DNA of 64,000 nucleotides from Corynebacterium resistens DSM 45100 (GTDB taxonomy: Bacteria > Actinomycetota > Actinomycetes > Mycobacteriales > Mycobacteriaceae): the NCBI RefSeq assembly GCF_000177535.2, contig NC_015673.1, positions 1,612,001 to 1,676,000 on the forward strand, read 5' to 3'. Positions 26,961 to 35,820 of this stretch are shown here, piece by piece. The notes below the pieces were generated by a model that saw nothing but the letters and a program-made list of their open reading frames with translations, did not search any database and was not told where the DNA came from. Every line of letters begins with the position of its first letter. Positions within the stretch are counted from its first letter, which is position 1. The position numbers and the translations under genes were made by a program.

Positions 26961-27129
26961 CGGACACGGTCCCGGTGCCAGGCGCCAAGCCCTAAACCCA
27001 CAGCTCGAATCGGAGTACCTCGACGCGTTTGGCACACGTGGTGCTGTCGCGAACATGGCGCTAGTGGGATCATTTGCGAACAGCATCTCGCTGATGAGCG
27101 AGGGCGCTACTAATCACCAAGGGAGTTGA
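26944..27129 (+). pseudogene. Short reading-frame relic cut by the IS256-like element
   Basis: An open stretch of about 60 codons with no start codon. It includes ALNPQLESEYLDAFGTRGAV and ends inside the left terminus of the insertion sequence. The composition looks protein-like, with a small hydrophobic stretch ANMALVGSFANSISLM. I do not recognise it. It may be the remains of a fifth gene of the iron operon. Confidence 0.3.
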
Positions 27130-28514
27130 GTCCCTCATAGTGGTGTAGCGGGGTGGTCGTGCTGGACAGCAGGGCGGTCACCGTGTGATCCTCGAGTTTC
27201 GTCCCCTACAACTCACTCGCGAAAGGCCACACGATGACCGCTACCCATATTGTCGACCCTGCCGGGCTGCTTGGCGAACTGCTTGCCGAGGCGTCACCTG
27301 TTGCAGACTGTGATCAACGAGTTGCTGTCTGCGGATACTGATGCGGTTGCAGGTGCCGAGTACGGCCGCCCAGATCCTGACCGACGTGCCCAGCGCAACG
27401 GCTACCGCCACCGGCCTCTCGATACCCGTGTTGGGACCTTGGACATCGCGGTCCCGAAACTACGCCAGGGCACCTATTTCCCTGAGTGGCTGCTGGAGCG
27501 TCGCAAGCGCGCCGAGTCCGCATTGATCACTGTTGTTGCCGACTGCTATCTCGCTGGAGTCAGTACTCGCCGGATGGACAAGTTGGTCAAGACGTTGGGA
27601 ATCGACCGGCTGTCGAAGTCCCAGGTCTCTCGCATGGCCGCCGAGTTGGACGAGCACGTCGCCGAGTTTCGACACCGTCCACTAGGCGATGCTGGGCCGT
27701 TCACGTTCGTGACCGCCGACGCGTTGACGATGAAAGTTCGCGAGGGAGGTCGTGTGGTCAACGCGGTCGTCATGCTCGCGACCGGGGTCAACGCCGACGG
27801 GCATCGCGAAGTCTTAGGGATGCGGGTCGCCACGAGCGAGACCGGCCCGGCCTGGAACAAGTTTTTCGCCGATCCGGTCGCCCGAGGACTGTCCGGGGTC
27901 CGGCTGGTCACCTCCGACGCCCACCAAGGCATCGTGGAAGCGATCGCGGCGAACCTGCCCGGTGCCGTCTGGCAGCGTTGCCGCACTCACTACGCCGCGA
28001 ACCTGATGAGCATCACTCCCAAGAGCTTGTGGCCGGCGGTCAAGGCCATGCTCCACTCCGTCTATGACCAGCCTGACGCCGATGCTGTTCACGCCCAGTT
28101 CGACCGGCTACTGGACTACACCGCCGAGAAACTCCCCGACGTCGCAGACCACCTCGATGCCGCCCGCGCTGACATTCTCGCGTTCACCAGCTTCCCGACC
28201 GAGGTCTGGCAGCAGATCTGGTCGAACAACCCCACCGAACGGCTGAACCGCGAGATCCGGCGCCGCACCGATGCGGTTGGGATCTTCCCAAACCGGGAAG
28301 CGATTGTCCGGCTCGTCGGCGCCGTCCTGGCCGAGCAAACCGATGAATGGGCAGAAGGCCGCCGCTACCTCGGCCTGGAAGTCCTCGCCAAGAGCCGCCT
28401 CAACCTGATCACCACACCCACAACCACGACCGATGCCGACATGCCCGCACTCGCAGGCTAAAACCCCAAACGAGAGGAAAACACCGTTACACCACTACAA
28501 GGGACTTGACCCCC
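27121..28514 (+). mobile_element. IS256-family insertion sequence, about 1,394 bp
   Basis: The ends are imperfect inverted repeats: GGGAGTTGAGTCCCTCATAG at the left and, on the other strand at the right, GGGGGTCAAGTCCCTTGTAG, both continuing TGGTGTA[GA]CGG. The single transposase gene fills the element. Flanks ATCACCAA and AACTTGCT are not duplicated. Confidence 0.85.
27234..28461 (+). pseudogene. IS256-family (mutator-type) transposase, frame broken near codon 24
   Basis: The natural start appears to be the ATG at 27234 ([20 protein letters not shown]), but the frame must shift by one near 27302, after EASP, to continue into [18 protein letters not shown] and the rest. A short deletion at CACCTG, where a few residues between EASP and HLLQ are expected, explains this. 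Downstream all motifs are intact: D in [10 protein letters not shown] in VTSDAHQGI and E in [11 protein letters not shown]. The part from about 27302 is 380 residues. Without the N-terminal part or a re-initiation it is probably inactive. Confidence 0.75.
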
Positions 28515-28828
28515 AACTTGCTAAAAGCTTTGTAGTTGACTAGGAGTGCAGATGGTCGTCGGCCCACCTGCAAGAACGAATAGCAAGCGGTATCGTCTAC
28601 AGGTAGTGGTGCTACCCGCATCATTTGTCGAGACCCCGCGTCTATTCTTGCGCGCGAGATCCCGACTGGTTCACCCCCTCTACGGACGCCAGCCGGGTAG
28701 CGACGTGCCAGATACTCAGCGGTACAGCAGGCTAATCTCCAAACGTCCGCGGCAGCCGGAAATCCCAGTTCATCGCCGGTATCGAAGCTGTTCGATGGCC
28801 CTGCTCCGCGCTGGGTCTTGTATCCATC
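28515..28828. other. Spacer after the IS256-like element
   Basis: No gene that I can support. The frame of the next gene is open upstream to about 28736 without a ribosome site, so that gene may have lost its original 5' end when the insertion sequence arrived. Confidence 0.4.
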
Positions 28829-29536
28829 GTGACCAGTTGTGCGATTCCACTAGCGGATCGGGCGCGATTTTCACCGAAGCATTTTGATCTTCCCGAGGAT
28901 GTGAAGGCTGTGTGCGCCGAGGAGGCGCTGGTGCGTTGCCTGATTTCACTGCTAAAGGGACGAAACGCTTGGGCGCTGCCGAGCGAGCGCGAGCTGTGCA
29001 AGGCCTGCGGGATGAGCGCCCTCGAAATTCGCGCGGTTCAACTGATCGACTCAACGCGCCGCCATGTAGGAGTGGAATTTAGCGTGGTCGAAAGGCTCGC
29101 GCAAAGGCGCTTAAGCAATCGAACCCTGAAGCGATTGTGGGCGCTGTCAGTACCGAACGCGGATTCGCCACCGGAAACCACGCTGCGCCTGTTGCTTCGC
29201 GACCTGCTGCCCGACATCAGAACTCAGGTCCCCGTGTATGTTTCGCCATCGTCGGCCTATGATCTCGCGGATGAAGCGAGATCCGTTTCGCGCCGTGCGC
29301 ACCGGAAACCTACCAAGGTCTTGACGCGCATCGATATCGCATCAAGGAAGTTGCGCATCGCGCTGTTCTACGACGGTGCTCACCATAACAGTCAGCGTCA
29401 GCGCGAACACGATGCCCAGGTGGACCGTGTTCTGCAAACGCGAGGGGCAACAGTATTGCGTTTTACAGCAGCGAGTATGCACGATCCCTTGATGGTACGG
29501 AAGCAAGTGCAGCAAGTAATTGCCCGGAACCGGTGA
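28829..29536 (+). CDS. DUF559/endonuclease-fold-like protein, possibly 5'-truncated
   Basis: A 235-residue protein whose C-terminal part (about 110-235) follows the plan of DUF559 proteins of the PD-(D/E)XK fold: SPPETTLRLLLRDLLP, then TRIDIASRKLRIALFYDGAH, then QREHDAQVDRVLQTRGATVL. The Glu of SPPET, the Asp of TRIDIA and the Asp of FYDGAHH fit the catalytic pattern. The N-terminal half resembles the variable region of corynebacterial DUF559 proteins. The GTG start at 28829 has no good ribosome site and the frame is open upstream. Function is unknown; such proteins are common in actinobacteria next to mobile DNA. Confidence 0.55.
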   Translation: MTSCAIPLADRARFSPKHFDLPEDVKAVCAEEALVRCLISLLKGRNAWALPSERELCKACGMSALEIRAVQLIDSTRRHVGVEFSVVERLAQRRLSNRTLKRLWALSVPNADSPPETTLRLLLRDLLPDIRTQVPVYVSPSSAYDLADEARSVSRRAHRKPTKVLTRIDIASRKLRIALFYDGAHHNSQRQREHDAQVDRVLQTRGATVLRFTAASMHDPLMVRKQVQQVIARNR

Positions 29537-29860
29537 AACGAGACTGAGCTCGGGTGAAAGCTAGAGCGTGGAGCACTCGTGCATTGGGGTGCGCCGAGAG
29601 CAGAATCTTCACTTGTTCTTCCCCAGGCGAGGTGTTCAATTGTGCTAGGACACCCAACCAGAAATTTCGTTCGGGGCCTCCTGTCTAAGCAGGTCAGTGG
29701 AGACGTCGGCGGTCAAGGACTGTTGGCGAAAGGCTGCTGACCGCGTTCGCTTCACGCTGCCTGGCCAAAAGGATACGCACCTAGCGCCACATTTTTGTTT
29801 TGGGAGTCCCCCGGGAGTGTCCCAAAAGCCGATATTCATTGACGATCCGGAGTGGCCAGC
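29537..29860. other. Spacer before the IS30-split repeat
   Basis: No convincing gene on either strand. Short frames here lack ribosome sites and do not resemble known families. Confidence 0.4.
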
Positions 29861-29889
29861 TCGAAAAGCAGAACGAGATGCGCACCTGA
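29861..29889. repeat. Left half of a dispersed hairpin repeat, split by IS30-like element
   Basis: TCGAAAAGCAGAACGAGATG followed by CGCACC matches the left arm of the repeat family. The matching right arm is found about 1.5 kb away at 31409-31438, on the far side of the insertion sequence. Confidence 0.75.
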
Positions 29890-31408
29890 AGCGGGTGGGG
29901 TCTAGTGGTGATTGCGACACCTTGATTTGTTTATGAGGTGTTGAATTGACCTATCTGCCTGATCCTGCTGTTGTTGCTGCTTTCGATCTGATTGCCACCT
30001 ACCGCTACAGCGTGCTGCGCGCGTGCCAGGCCACCGGATGTGCCGAGCGTGCGTTGCGGGACTACATCAAATCCCAAGGGGTGCGCCTTGCGCGGGGTCG
30101 TGGTGGTGGCCTTGCCACGTATAATGCGACTGCCCGGGTGATGGTGATGTTTTTGGCGTGCGCTGGGCGAAGTGATCACGATATCGCCGCTGTAACCGGT
30201 GTCCATCCGGCCACTGTGTACCGGTGGATACATAATTCTGGTATGCCTGTTTCCCGCCCACCGGTGACGTCGACGAGTAACCGTGATCAACCCATTGTGG
30301 TGTCCATAGACCCCGTGATGGTGAATTATCAACCTGCTACGGTCAAAGTCGGCCGGGGTATGCGGTTAACCGCGTTCGACCGGGTGTACATCAAGTTCTG
30401 TCTGGATCAGTCCTATTCCATCCGCCAGATTGGCCGGCAACTTGGCAGGCATCCCAGTGTCATCAGCCGCGAAATCACCCGCAACAGTCTCGACGGGGTG
30501 TATCACCCACTGATTGCCCAGCAACGCAGCATCGATGCGGCCAAACGCCCGAAAGCGCGCAAGCTTGATGCCAATCCCGTCTTGCGGCGTATGGTCATCC
30601 GACTGCTCAACCGGCAGGTCTCACCGAAACGTATTGTGGCGAGGCTGAAACGTTTATCCGGTATCCATAAGGAGTTGACCGTGTCCCACGAAACGATTTA
30701 CCAAGCTCTGTACGTTCAAGCAGCAGGCGCGCTACGCCATGAATTAACCGTTGATTACGCCTTACGATCAGGGCGTACGGGGCGACGACCCCGCTCGAAA
30801 TTACCGACGCGTGGACGCGGGGCGAAACCATGGGGTTCATGGTGCGGAGTATTCCACCCGTCCACCACAAGCAGCTGACCGGGCTGTCCCCCGGACATTG
30901 GGAAGGCGACCTCGTACTCGGCGCCCATGGCGGTAAACACGCGATCATCACCTTGATCGAACGACACAGCAGGTTGTTCATGGCGAGGTTGTTAACCACC
31001 GATCATTCCTCCCACACGGTAGTCACCGCGTTGAAAGATATGCTCGGGCAGATCAACCAGATGGCCACCAGCCCAGATCACCGGGTGAAAACTCTGACCT
31101 GGGACCAGGGCGCGGAAATGGCCACCAGCAGCCAACTGGCTGACCATATTGAGGGGTTAAAAACGTATTTCTGCGATCCGCACTCACCCTGGCAACGCCC
31201 CAGCAACGAAAACATCAACGCCGAGCTGCGCCGATTCATCCCCAAAGGAACTGACCTCACCACGGTGACCCACAAACAACTCCAGGAGTACGAAGACCTC
31301 ATCAACGACACCCCACGGGTGGTGTTAGATGGGCTGACCCCACGGGAAGTATTCTTTAACCTCGACCCATCCGAAAACGTTGCATTCACCGCCTGACCCC
31401 ACCACGCT
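29890..31408 (+). mobile_element. IS30-family insertion sequence, about 1.5 kb
   Basis: Imperfect terminal inverted repeats share GGTGGGGTC, then GGTGA and TGC at fixed spacing (left from about 29894; right, on the other strand, from about 31403). The element carries one transposase gene broken into three frames. It sits inside a copy of the dispersed hairpin repeat, whose arms flank it. The exact ends and the short target duplication typical of the family cannot be fixed by eye. Confidence 0.8.
29946..31396 (+). pseudogene. IS30-family transposase with two frameshifts
   Basis: The first 290 or so codons from 29946 encode an N-terminal HTH extension and the IS30 HTH region (SIRQIGRQLGRHPSVISREI). 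Near 30829 the homologous reading moves to the next frame (GAEYSTRPPQAADRAVP) and near 30891 to the third frame (GHWEGDLVLG onward). Each step equals one extra base in a run: G4 where G3 would fit, and C5 where C4 would fit. The catalytic residues in the last part are intact (D in WEGDLV, D in TWDQGAE, E near NENINAELRR). The gene is broken, unless the two runs are sequencing errors. Confidence 0.8.
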
Positions 31409-31438
31409 GGAACGGTCGTTTCGTTCTGCAAATCGAAC
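31409..31438. repeat. Right half of the hairpin repeat split by the IS30-like element
   Basis: AACGGTCGTTTCGTTCTGCA followed by AATCGAAC corresponds to the right arm AACGGTCATCTCATTCTGCA of the copies at 6892. Confidence 0.75.
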
Positions 31439-31595
31439 AGAGCGGTCCCCAAGGGGTGCGAAAGACATAACCAAATACGCCCCGAGGAACGCCAATACCG
31501 ACCGTCTGAAAACCTACTGGACAGTACTGTCTAGGACTAAGCATGCGCAATGCTTACTTGAACTAGACGTTCTCAGTGAGGAGAAGGAACGAAAA

Positions 31596-32552
31596 ATGGA
31601 CGAATCAACGAGATCTACGCAGGATTGCCCGCAACCTCCCTACACCCACGCCGACCCAACTTCCCCGCCGGCTCCTCACCGCGATTCGGACGCTACGAAT
31701 ACCCAGGTCAACGCAATGATCCATAACCGGAGCGGAAAAGAACCCCAACGCAAAGTTGCAGTCGTCACCGGCGCCGGATCCGGCTTAGGGAGACTCTTCT
31801 CCCAAGAACTGGCTAAAAAAGGGTGGTCAATTGTCGCCGTTGGTCGCACTCGCGAAACCCTAGAAGAGACGATCGCCACGCTTGACAGTGACACCTCGGT
31901 AGACAGTACCGCCACGTTTGACAGCGGCACCTCGTTCAACAACGGCAGCTCATCCGACAACACTGACACTCCAAGCACCCAGACAACTCCCCTTCACCTA
32001 CCGCTGGTGTGCGACATCGGGGACGAGATGGGCGTCATAAAAATGTTCGAACAAGCGACAGCAACCTTCGGCCGCCTAGACCTATTGGTCAACAACGCCG
32101 GCGCCCCTGGCCCCACCGGTGAAATCCACACGATCAACATCGACGACTTCGACCGCACCGTCCGCACCAACTTGCGCGGAGCGTTCCTGTGTACCCAGCG
32201 CGCGTTCGCATGGATGAAAGACCACGGCGGCGGACGAATCATCAACAACGGCTCGATCGCAGCCACTCGCCCACGCCCAGCAGCCGCCACCTACGCTGCA
32301 ACGAAAGCCGCGATCGCCAGCCTCACAGTCAGCACCAACCTCGACGGCCGCCCGTACAACATTCGCGCCACCGAGCTGGACATTGGTAATGCTCGCACGG
32401 ATCTTTTGGGTAGCTTCACTTCTTCTGAACCTATGTTTGACGCCACCCGCGCTGCCCAACTGCTCGCCTCAGTGGCGGAACTGCCACTGGATGTGTGCGT
32501 GGATCAGCTGACGATGACCGCAGCGGGCATGCCGTTCCTGGGGCGGGGTTAG
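31596..32552 (+). CDS. Short-chain dehydrogenase/reductase with low-complexity insert
   Basis: A 318-residue SDR. The ATG at 31596 follows GAGGAGAAGGA, so the longer upstream frame is ignored. After about 45 disordered residues come the cofactor loop VVTGAGSGLG, the NNAG motif, the Ser of NNGSIAA and the active-site YAATK. A Ser/Thr/Asp-rich insert of about 35 residues (SDTSVDSTATFDSGTSFNNG and on) separates beta strands 2 and 3 and is unusual for the family. NAD(P)-dependent oxidation or reduction of a hydroxyl or keto group is expected; the substrate is unknown. The gene stands alone in the + direction before the isochorismate synthase gene. Confidence 0.82.
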   Translation: MDESTRSTQDCPQPPYTHADPTSPPAPHRDSDATNTQVNAMIHNRSGKEPQRKVAVVTGAGSGLGRLFSQELAKKGWSIVAVGRTRETLEETIATLDSDTSVDSTATFDSGTSFNNGSSSDNTDTPSTQTTPLHLPLVCDIGDEMGVIKMFEQATATFGRLDLLVNNAGAPGPTGEIHTINIDDFDRTVRTNLRGAFLCTQRAFAWMKDHGGGRIINNGSIAATRPRPAAATYAATKAAIASLTVSTNLDGRPYNIRATELDIGNARTDLLGSFTSSEPMFDATRAAQLLASVAELPLDVCVDQLTMTAAGMPFLGRG

Positions 32553-32555
32553 GAG

Positions 32556-32683
32556 GCGGGCCGGGATGGGGTTAGGTGGTGGGGCAACGTTAAGGTTGAG
32601 GCAGCAGTCCGGGCACGAGGTTAGGCAGCGGGCCGGGATGAGGTTAGGTGGTGGGGCAACGTTAAGGTTGAGGCAGCAGTCCG
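32556..32683. repeat. 56-bp direct repeat, two copies at 72-bp spacing
   Basis: Copies at 32556-32611 and 32628-32683 differ at a single base (ATGGGG versus ATGAGG). The tandem array lies between the SDR stop and the isochorismate synthase promoter. Confidence 0.9.
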
Positions 32684-32775
32684 ATGGTGGTTGGAAAAAC
32701 GGTCCGAAGGCAAGGCGGAACTCAGCTCAGGCCTCCAAATCGGTTTTGCCGGACTCAATTAGTAGACTGAGCGAT

Positions 32776-33927
32776 ATGACTGCAGAGCACCAGAGACCGG
32801 CCACCGCCCCGGATTTTTTGCTCTCGCGTCCCCATAGCAGCATCCGGACGCAGGGTCGGAAGGCGACGTACCCGGATCCATTCGAAGCTGCTCAGGCGCT
32901 GCACGACGGGCAGGTGGACCTGCTTGTCGGCGCTATTCCGTTCAAGACCAGTTTCCGTGCAGCCTTATCGCAACCCGATTCGGTCATTGTCAGCGAAGGG
33001 CCGCTCGAGCCTCCCGCGTTCTTCCGTGGCCAAAATGCTGCCGACAAGCTGCGCGTGGAATCCATCTCCCCCGTCACCAGCCTCGAAGAACACAAAGCTG
33101 CGGTAGCTGCTGCTATAGCCACGATCCGCCAAACACGCCTTGAGAAAGTGGTTCTCGCGCGAGCAGTCGATGTCACGTTCGAGGACGAACCGGATCCGCT
33201 TCTCATTGCCGCGCGCCTGATCGACCTTTCTGCCAATCGCGACGGATTCGCGGTCGATCTGTCCGCGACTGGCCGCGATGAGGACCAGGGCGCCACGTTC
33301 GTGGGTTCTTCCCCTGAAATGCTGGTGCGCCGGGAAGGCCGTACGGTGACAGCATTCCCGCTCGCGGGTTCCACGCCGCGCACAGGTGTTGCCAGCATCG
33401 ATGACCAAGCAGCCCGCGATCTGCTGATGTCAGGCAAGAACCAGAGCGAACACAAGCTCGTGGTTGACCACTACCGCCATGTCTTGGAGCCACTTTGCGA
33501 CAACCTGGACATTCCTACTAAACCCGATATTCACGAGACCACCGAGGTCATTCACCTCGGCACTGCTATTCGTGGCGAGCTCAAGACCGATTGCGCACAC
33601 TACTCGGCTCTCGATCTTGCGTTAATGCTTCACCCCACGCCCGCCATCGGGGGCACTCCTACCGATGACGCCATCGGCATCATCGAAGAAGTTGAGCAAC
33701 CGCGGGAGTTTTATGCCGGCACCGTTGGTTGGTGTGATTCCGCCGGTGATGGTGAGTACATGGTCGCGATCCGCTGCTGCGTTATAGAGGGCGTGATGGC
33801 TCGGGCATGGGCCGGCGGTGGCATTGTGGCTGATTCGGATCCGGAGGAAGAGGCTGAGGAAACTACGGCGAAACTGCAGACGGCGCTGCGGGCACTGAAC
33901 GTGCCGGCAGCGATGCGCCACGTGTAA
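32776..33927 (+). CDS. menF: Isochorismate synthase
   Basis: A 383-residue chorismate-binding enzyme converting chorismate to isochorismate. Signatures are LEKVVLARAVDV (with the general-base Lys), FVGSSPEMLVRREG, FPLAGSTPRTG, HYRHVLEPLC, LHPTPAIGGTP and EFYAGTVGWCDSAGDGEYMV with WAGGGIVADSDPE. These match MenF/EntC/DhbC. The length is that of the EntC-like single-domain type. Menaquinone synthesis is the likely use, since no isochorismatase or NRPS gene is nearby. The ATG at 32776 has no ribosome site, but TAGACT lies 7 nt upstream, which suits a leaderless transcript; the frame upstream runs through the repeat and is not used. Confidence 0.9.
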   Translation: MTAEHQRPATAPDFLLSRPHSSIRTQGRKATYPDPFEAAQALHDGQVDLLVGAIPFKTSFRAALSQPDSVIVSEGPLEPPAFFRGQNAADKLRVESISPVTSLEEHKAAVAAAIATIRQTRLEKVVLARAVDVTFEDEPDPLLIAARLIDLSANRDGFAVDLSATGRDEDQGATFVGSSPEMLVRREGRTVTAFPLAGSTPRTGVASIDDQAARDLLMSGKNQSEHKLVVDHYRHVLEPLCDNLDIPTKPDIHETTEVIHLGTAIRGELKTDCAHYSALDLALMLHPTPAIGGTPTDDAIGIIEEVEQPREFYAGTVGWCDSAGDGEYMVAIRCCVIEGVMARAWAGGGIVADSDPEEEAEETTAKLQTALRALNVPAAMRHV

Positions 33928-34070
33928 CAGCGGGAGCCGCCACACCTGGCGGCTCTCCCCGGAAAACGCCCTCGGCAGGTCTGGTTGCCTAGGCTATCCG
34001 CGAATAATGCCGAAGGTAGTGACATTGCCCCCTCCCCCGGACCCGTATCTCCCTCTCCTCAGGGACCCCA

Positions 34071-34101
34071 AAGGCGGGGCACCACTTTGGTGCCCCGCCT
34101 T
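34071..34101. terminator. Perfect 14-bp hairpin between convergent genes
   Basis: AAGGCGGGGCACCA and its exact complement TGGTGCCCCGCCTT flank a 3-nt loop between the ends of the isochorismate synthase gene and the FAH-family gene. There is no long U tract, yet the position suggests a bidirectional terminator. Confidence 0.65.
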
Positions 34102-34149
34102 CCAGTGCCTAGGCGCATGCACTTACAGCTCGCGCGTGACCCCGCCTAA

Positions 34150-34962
34150 TTACTGCTCGTAGGCCTGAACCGGGTTCGACAACCGTCCCAAGCCCGGAAT
34201 TTCGATCTCAATGGTATCCCCTGGCACCATCTCAGCAGTTCCAGCCGGGGAACCAGTGCAGATCACATCGCCTGGCATCAACGTGAACGCGCTAGAGACC
34301 CATGCCACGATCTCGGGAATGGATTTAATCATCTGGTTCGAATTTGAATCCTGCTTGGTCTGCGTCTCGCCCTCGTGGGTGAGGTGGGCCTTGATTGGCA
34401 GGTTATCGATCTCGATGCTGTCCACGTTCGTCTCAATGAATGGGCCGAGCGGGCAGAAGCTGTCCAAGCCCTTCGCGCGAGCCCACTGGCCGTCGGCGAA
34501 CTGCAGGTCTCGGGAAGACACATCGTTGACGATCGTGAAACCCATGACGACGGACTTCCAGTCGTCGCGCTTGACGTCCTTGCAGGGACGGCCGATGACG
34601 ATCGCCAGCTCACCTTCAAACTCAACGTTGGTCGCCCACTCCGGAATGCGAATGGGTGCATCGGGACCAACTACAGCTGTCGGTGGCTTCAAGAAGATGG
34701 TCGGTGGCAGGTGTTCTGCACCCTTTTTAAAAACTTCCTGGACGTGGTCGGCGTAGTTGCGTCCGACGGCCACAATCTTGGAAGGCAGAATCGGCGCGAG
34801 GAGGCGGACGTCCTCAATTGGCCAGCTCTTATTGGTGAGTTCAATTTTTCCAAATGGCACTCCGCTGATCTCGCGACAGGTGGCTCCAGTCCCGTCGGGC
34901 TGGCCCCCTTCAAACGCCGCGAAGGCGAGGCCTTCATTGTGAGCAATTCGAGCAATACGCAT
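34150..34962 (-). CDS. Fumarylacetoacetate-hydrolase family protein
   Basis: A 270-residue FAH-fold enzyme. Motifs are VAVGRNYADH (near 66), the metal ligands Glu in VEFEGELAIVIG (near 113), Asp in VNDVSSRD (near 148) and the closing GDVICTGSPAG. Family members hydrolyse or decarboxylate acylpyruvates and oxaloacetate, or isomerise catechol-pathway intermediates. In corynebacteria this gene normally sits close upstream of gltX; here about 22 kb of mostly accessory DNA separates them. Specific reaction not determinable. Confidence 0.85.
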   Translation of the reverse strand: MRIARIAHNEGLAFAAFEGGQPDGTGATCREISGVPFGKIELTNKSWPIEDVRLLAPILPSKIVAVGRNYADHVQEVFKKGAEHLPPTIFLKPPTAVVGPDAPIRIPEWATNVEFEGELAIVIGRPCKDVKRDDWKSVVMGFTIVNDVSSRDLQFADGQWARAKGLDSFCPLGPFIETNVDSIEIDNLPIKAHLTHEGETQTKQDSNSNQMIKSIPEIVAWVSSAFTLMPGDVICTGSPAGTAEMVPGDTIEIEIPGLGRLSNPVQAYEQ

Positions 34963-35009
34963 GTTTAAACACTGTACCGCAGAGCAACTATCGGCACAGC
35001 AGAGCGTCG

Positions 35010-35032
35010 GTGTTCCAGCCCGGCTGGAACAC
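35010..35032. promoter_or_regulatory. Perfect 23-bp palindrome upstream of the FAH-family gene
   Basis: GTGTTCCAGCC and GGCTGGAACAC form 11-bp perfect arms around a single C. It lies 48 bp upstream of the FAH-family start and 87 bp past the exonuclease stop, so it may be an operator or a terminator without a U tract. Confidence 0.45.
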
Positions 35033-35118
35033 GCCGCTCCGCTCCCCGCCGCCTACAACCGCTCAGGTCCGCCACTGCGCCGTCCCTCGGTCCCGAGAAT
35101 CCCGCCGCCCCGCTCCGC

Positions 35119-35796
35119 TTACAGCAGCGCCCCCAACGTCTTTGCTCGGGTCCTCGCGATCAGCGCCAGATACACCTCCGCGCAGGCAAGCGCATCCGTC
35201 AGCGCATTGTGGTTGTGATAGCTCGGTAACTCCAAGCGCTCCCGTATCCGGGCCAATCGCAGATCGTCCCCTTTAGGGTGCCCTCCACCGTCTTCGATGA
35301 AACGTCGTGCCAGCTCGAGGGTATCCACGTACTGGGCTTTCAAACCGGTCCCAAAATGGTCCTGGCAGGCGTCAGAAATAAAAGTGGACTCCACCTTCTT
35401 GTAGTGAACCAACATCGCCCGACCCCGTAGCGCCTGGAGGAGACGGGCCAGAACCTCGGGGGCGGCCTCCCCCTCGCGGTGCACGTGGTCGTCGGTGAGG
35501 CCATGGATCGTGGCAGACTCGCCGACAGTCTCGTGCGTTTCCTGCTCGATCACGCCATAGCCAGCGCCCGAGAGGTCAATTTCGTGGCCGTCTACGGGAA
35601 TCCAGCCGATCGAAAGAAGGCGATCCTTGCGGGAATCCAGCCCGGTGGTTTCCACGTCGACGGCCAGCAGCGGCAATTGGGCAATCGGCGTGCGCCGGCT
35701 GGGAGCAGGCGTGCGATAATACTCAGCCAACGCACCTGTGGCTGCGCGCTCGTCGACGGAATCACCGCCGAAGAACCTGTTCAGAGCATTAAACAT
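35119..35796 (-). CDS. DnaQ-like DEDDh 3'-5' exonuclease
   Basis: A 225-residue exonuclease related to the epsilon subunit of DNA polymerase III. Motif I is LLAVDVETTGLD (near 45), motif II includes IHGLTDDHV and LVHYKKVESTF, and motif III is YHNHNALTDALA with the DEDDh His and Asp. The ATG at 35796 is 5 nt after GGAGG; a GTG two codons earlier overlaps that site and is rejected. It begins 25 bp after the stop of the cNMP-CBS protein gene, so the two are co-transcribed. In corynebacteria the pair is conserved. It probably trims DNA in repair rather than replicative proofreading. Confidence 0.85.
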   Translation of the reverse strand: MFNALNRFFGGDSVDERAATGALAEYYRTPAPSRRTPIAQLPLLAVDVETTGLDSRKDRLLSIGWIPVDGHEIDLSGAGYGVIEQETHETVGESATIHGLTDDHVHREGEAAPEVLARLLQALRGRAMLVHYKKVESTFISDACQDHFGTGLKAQYVDTLELARRFIEDGGGHPKGDDLRLARIRERLELPSYHNHNALTDALACAEVYLALIARTRAKTLGALL

Positions 35797-35820
35797 AGTC
35801 ACCTCCGTCCGCGCGATACT

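Noticed and set aside
31596..33927. SDR plus isochorismate synthase as an entA-entC-like catechol siderophore pair
   Set aside because: No isochorismatase, DHB ligase or NRPS is present, the genes are separated by repeats, and the SDR lacks specific EntA features; menaquinone use is simpler.
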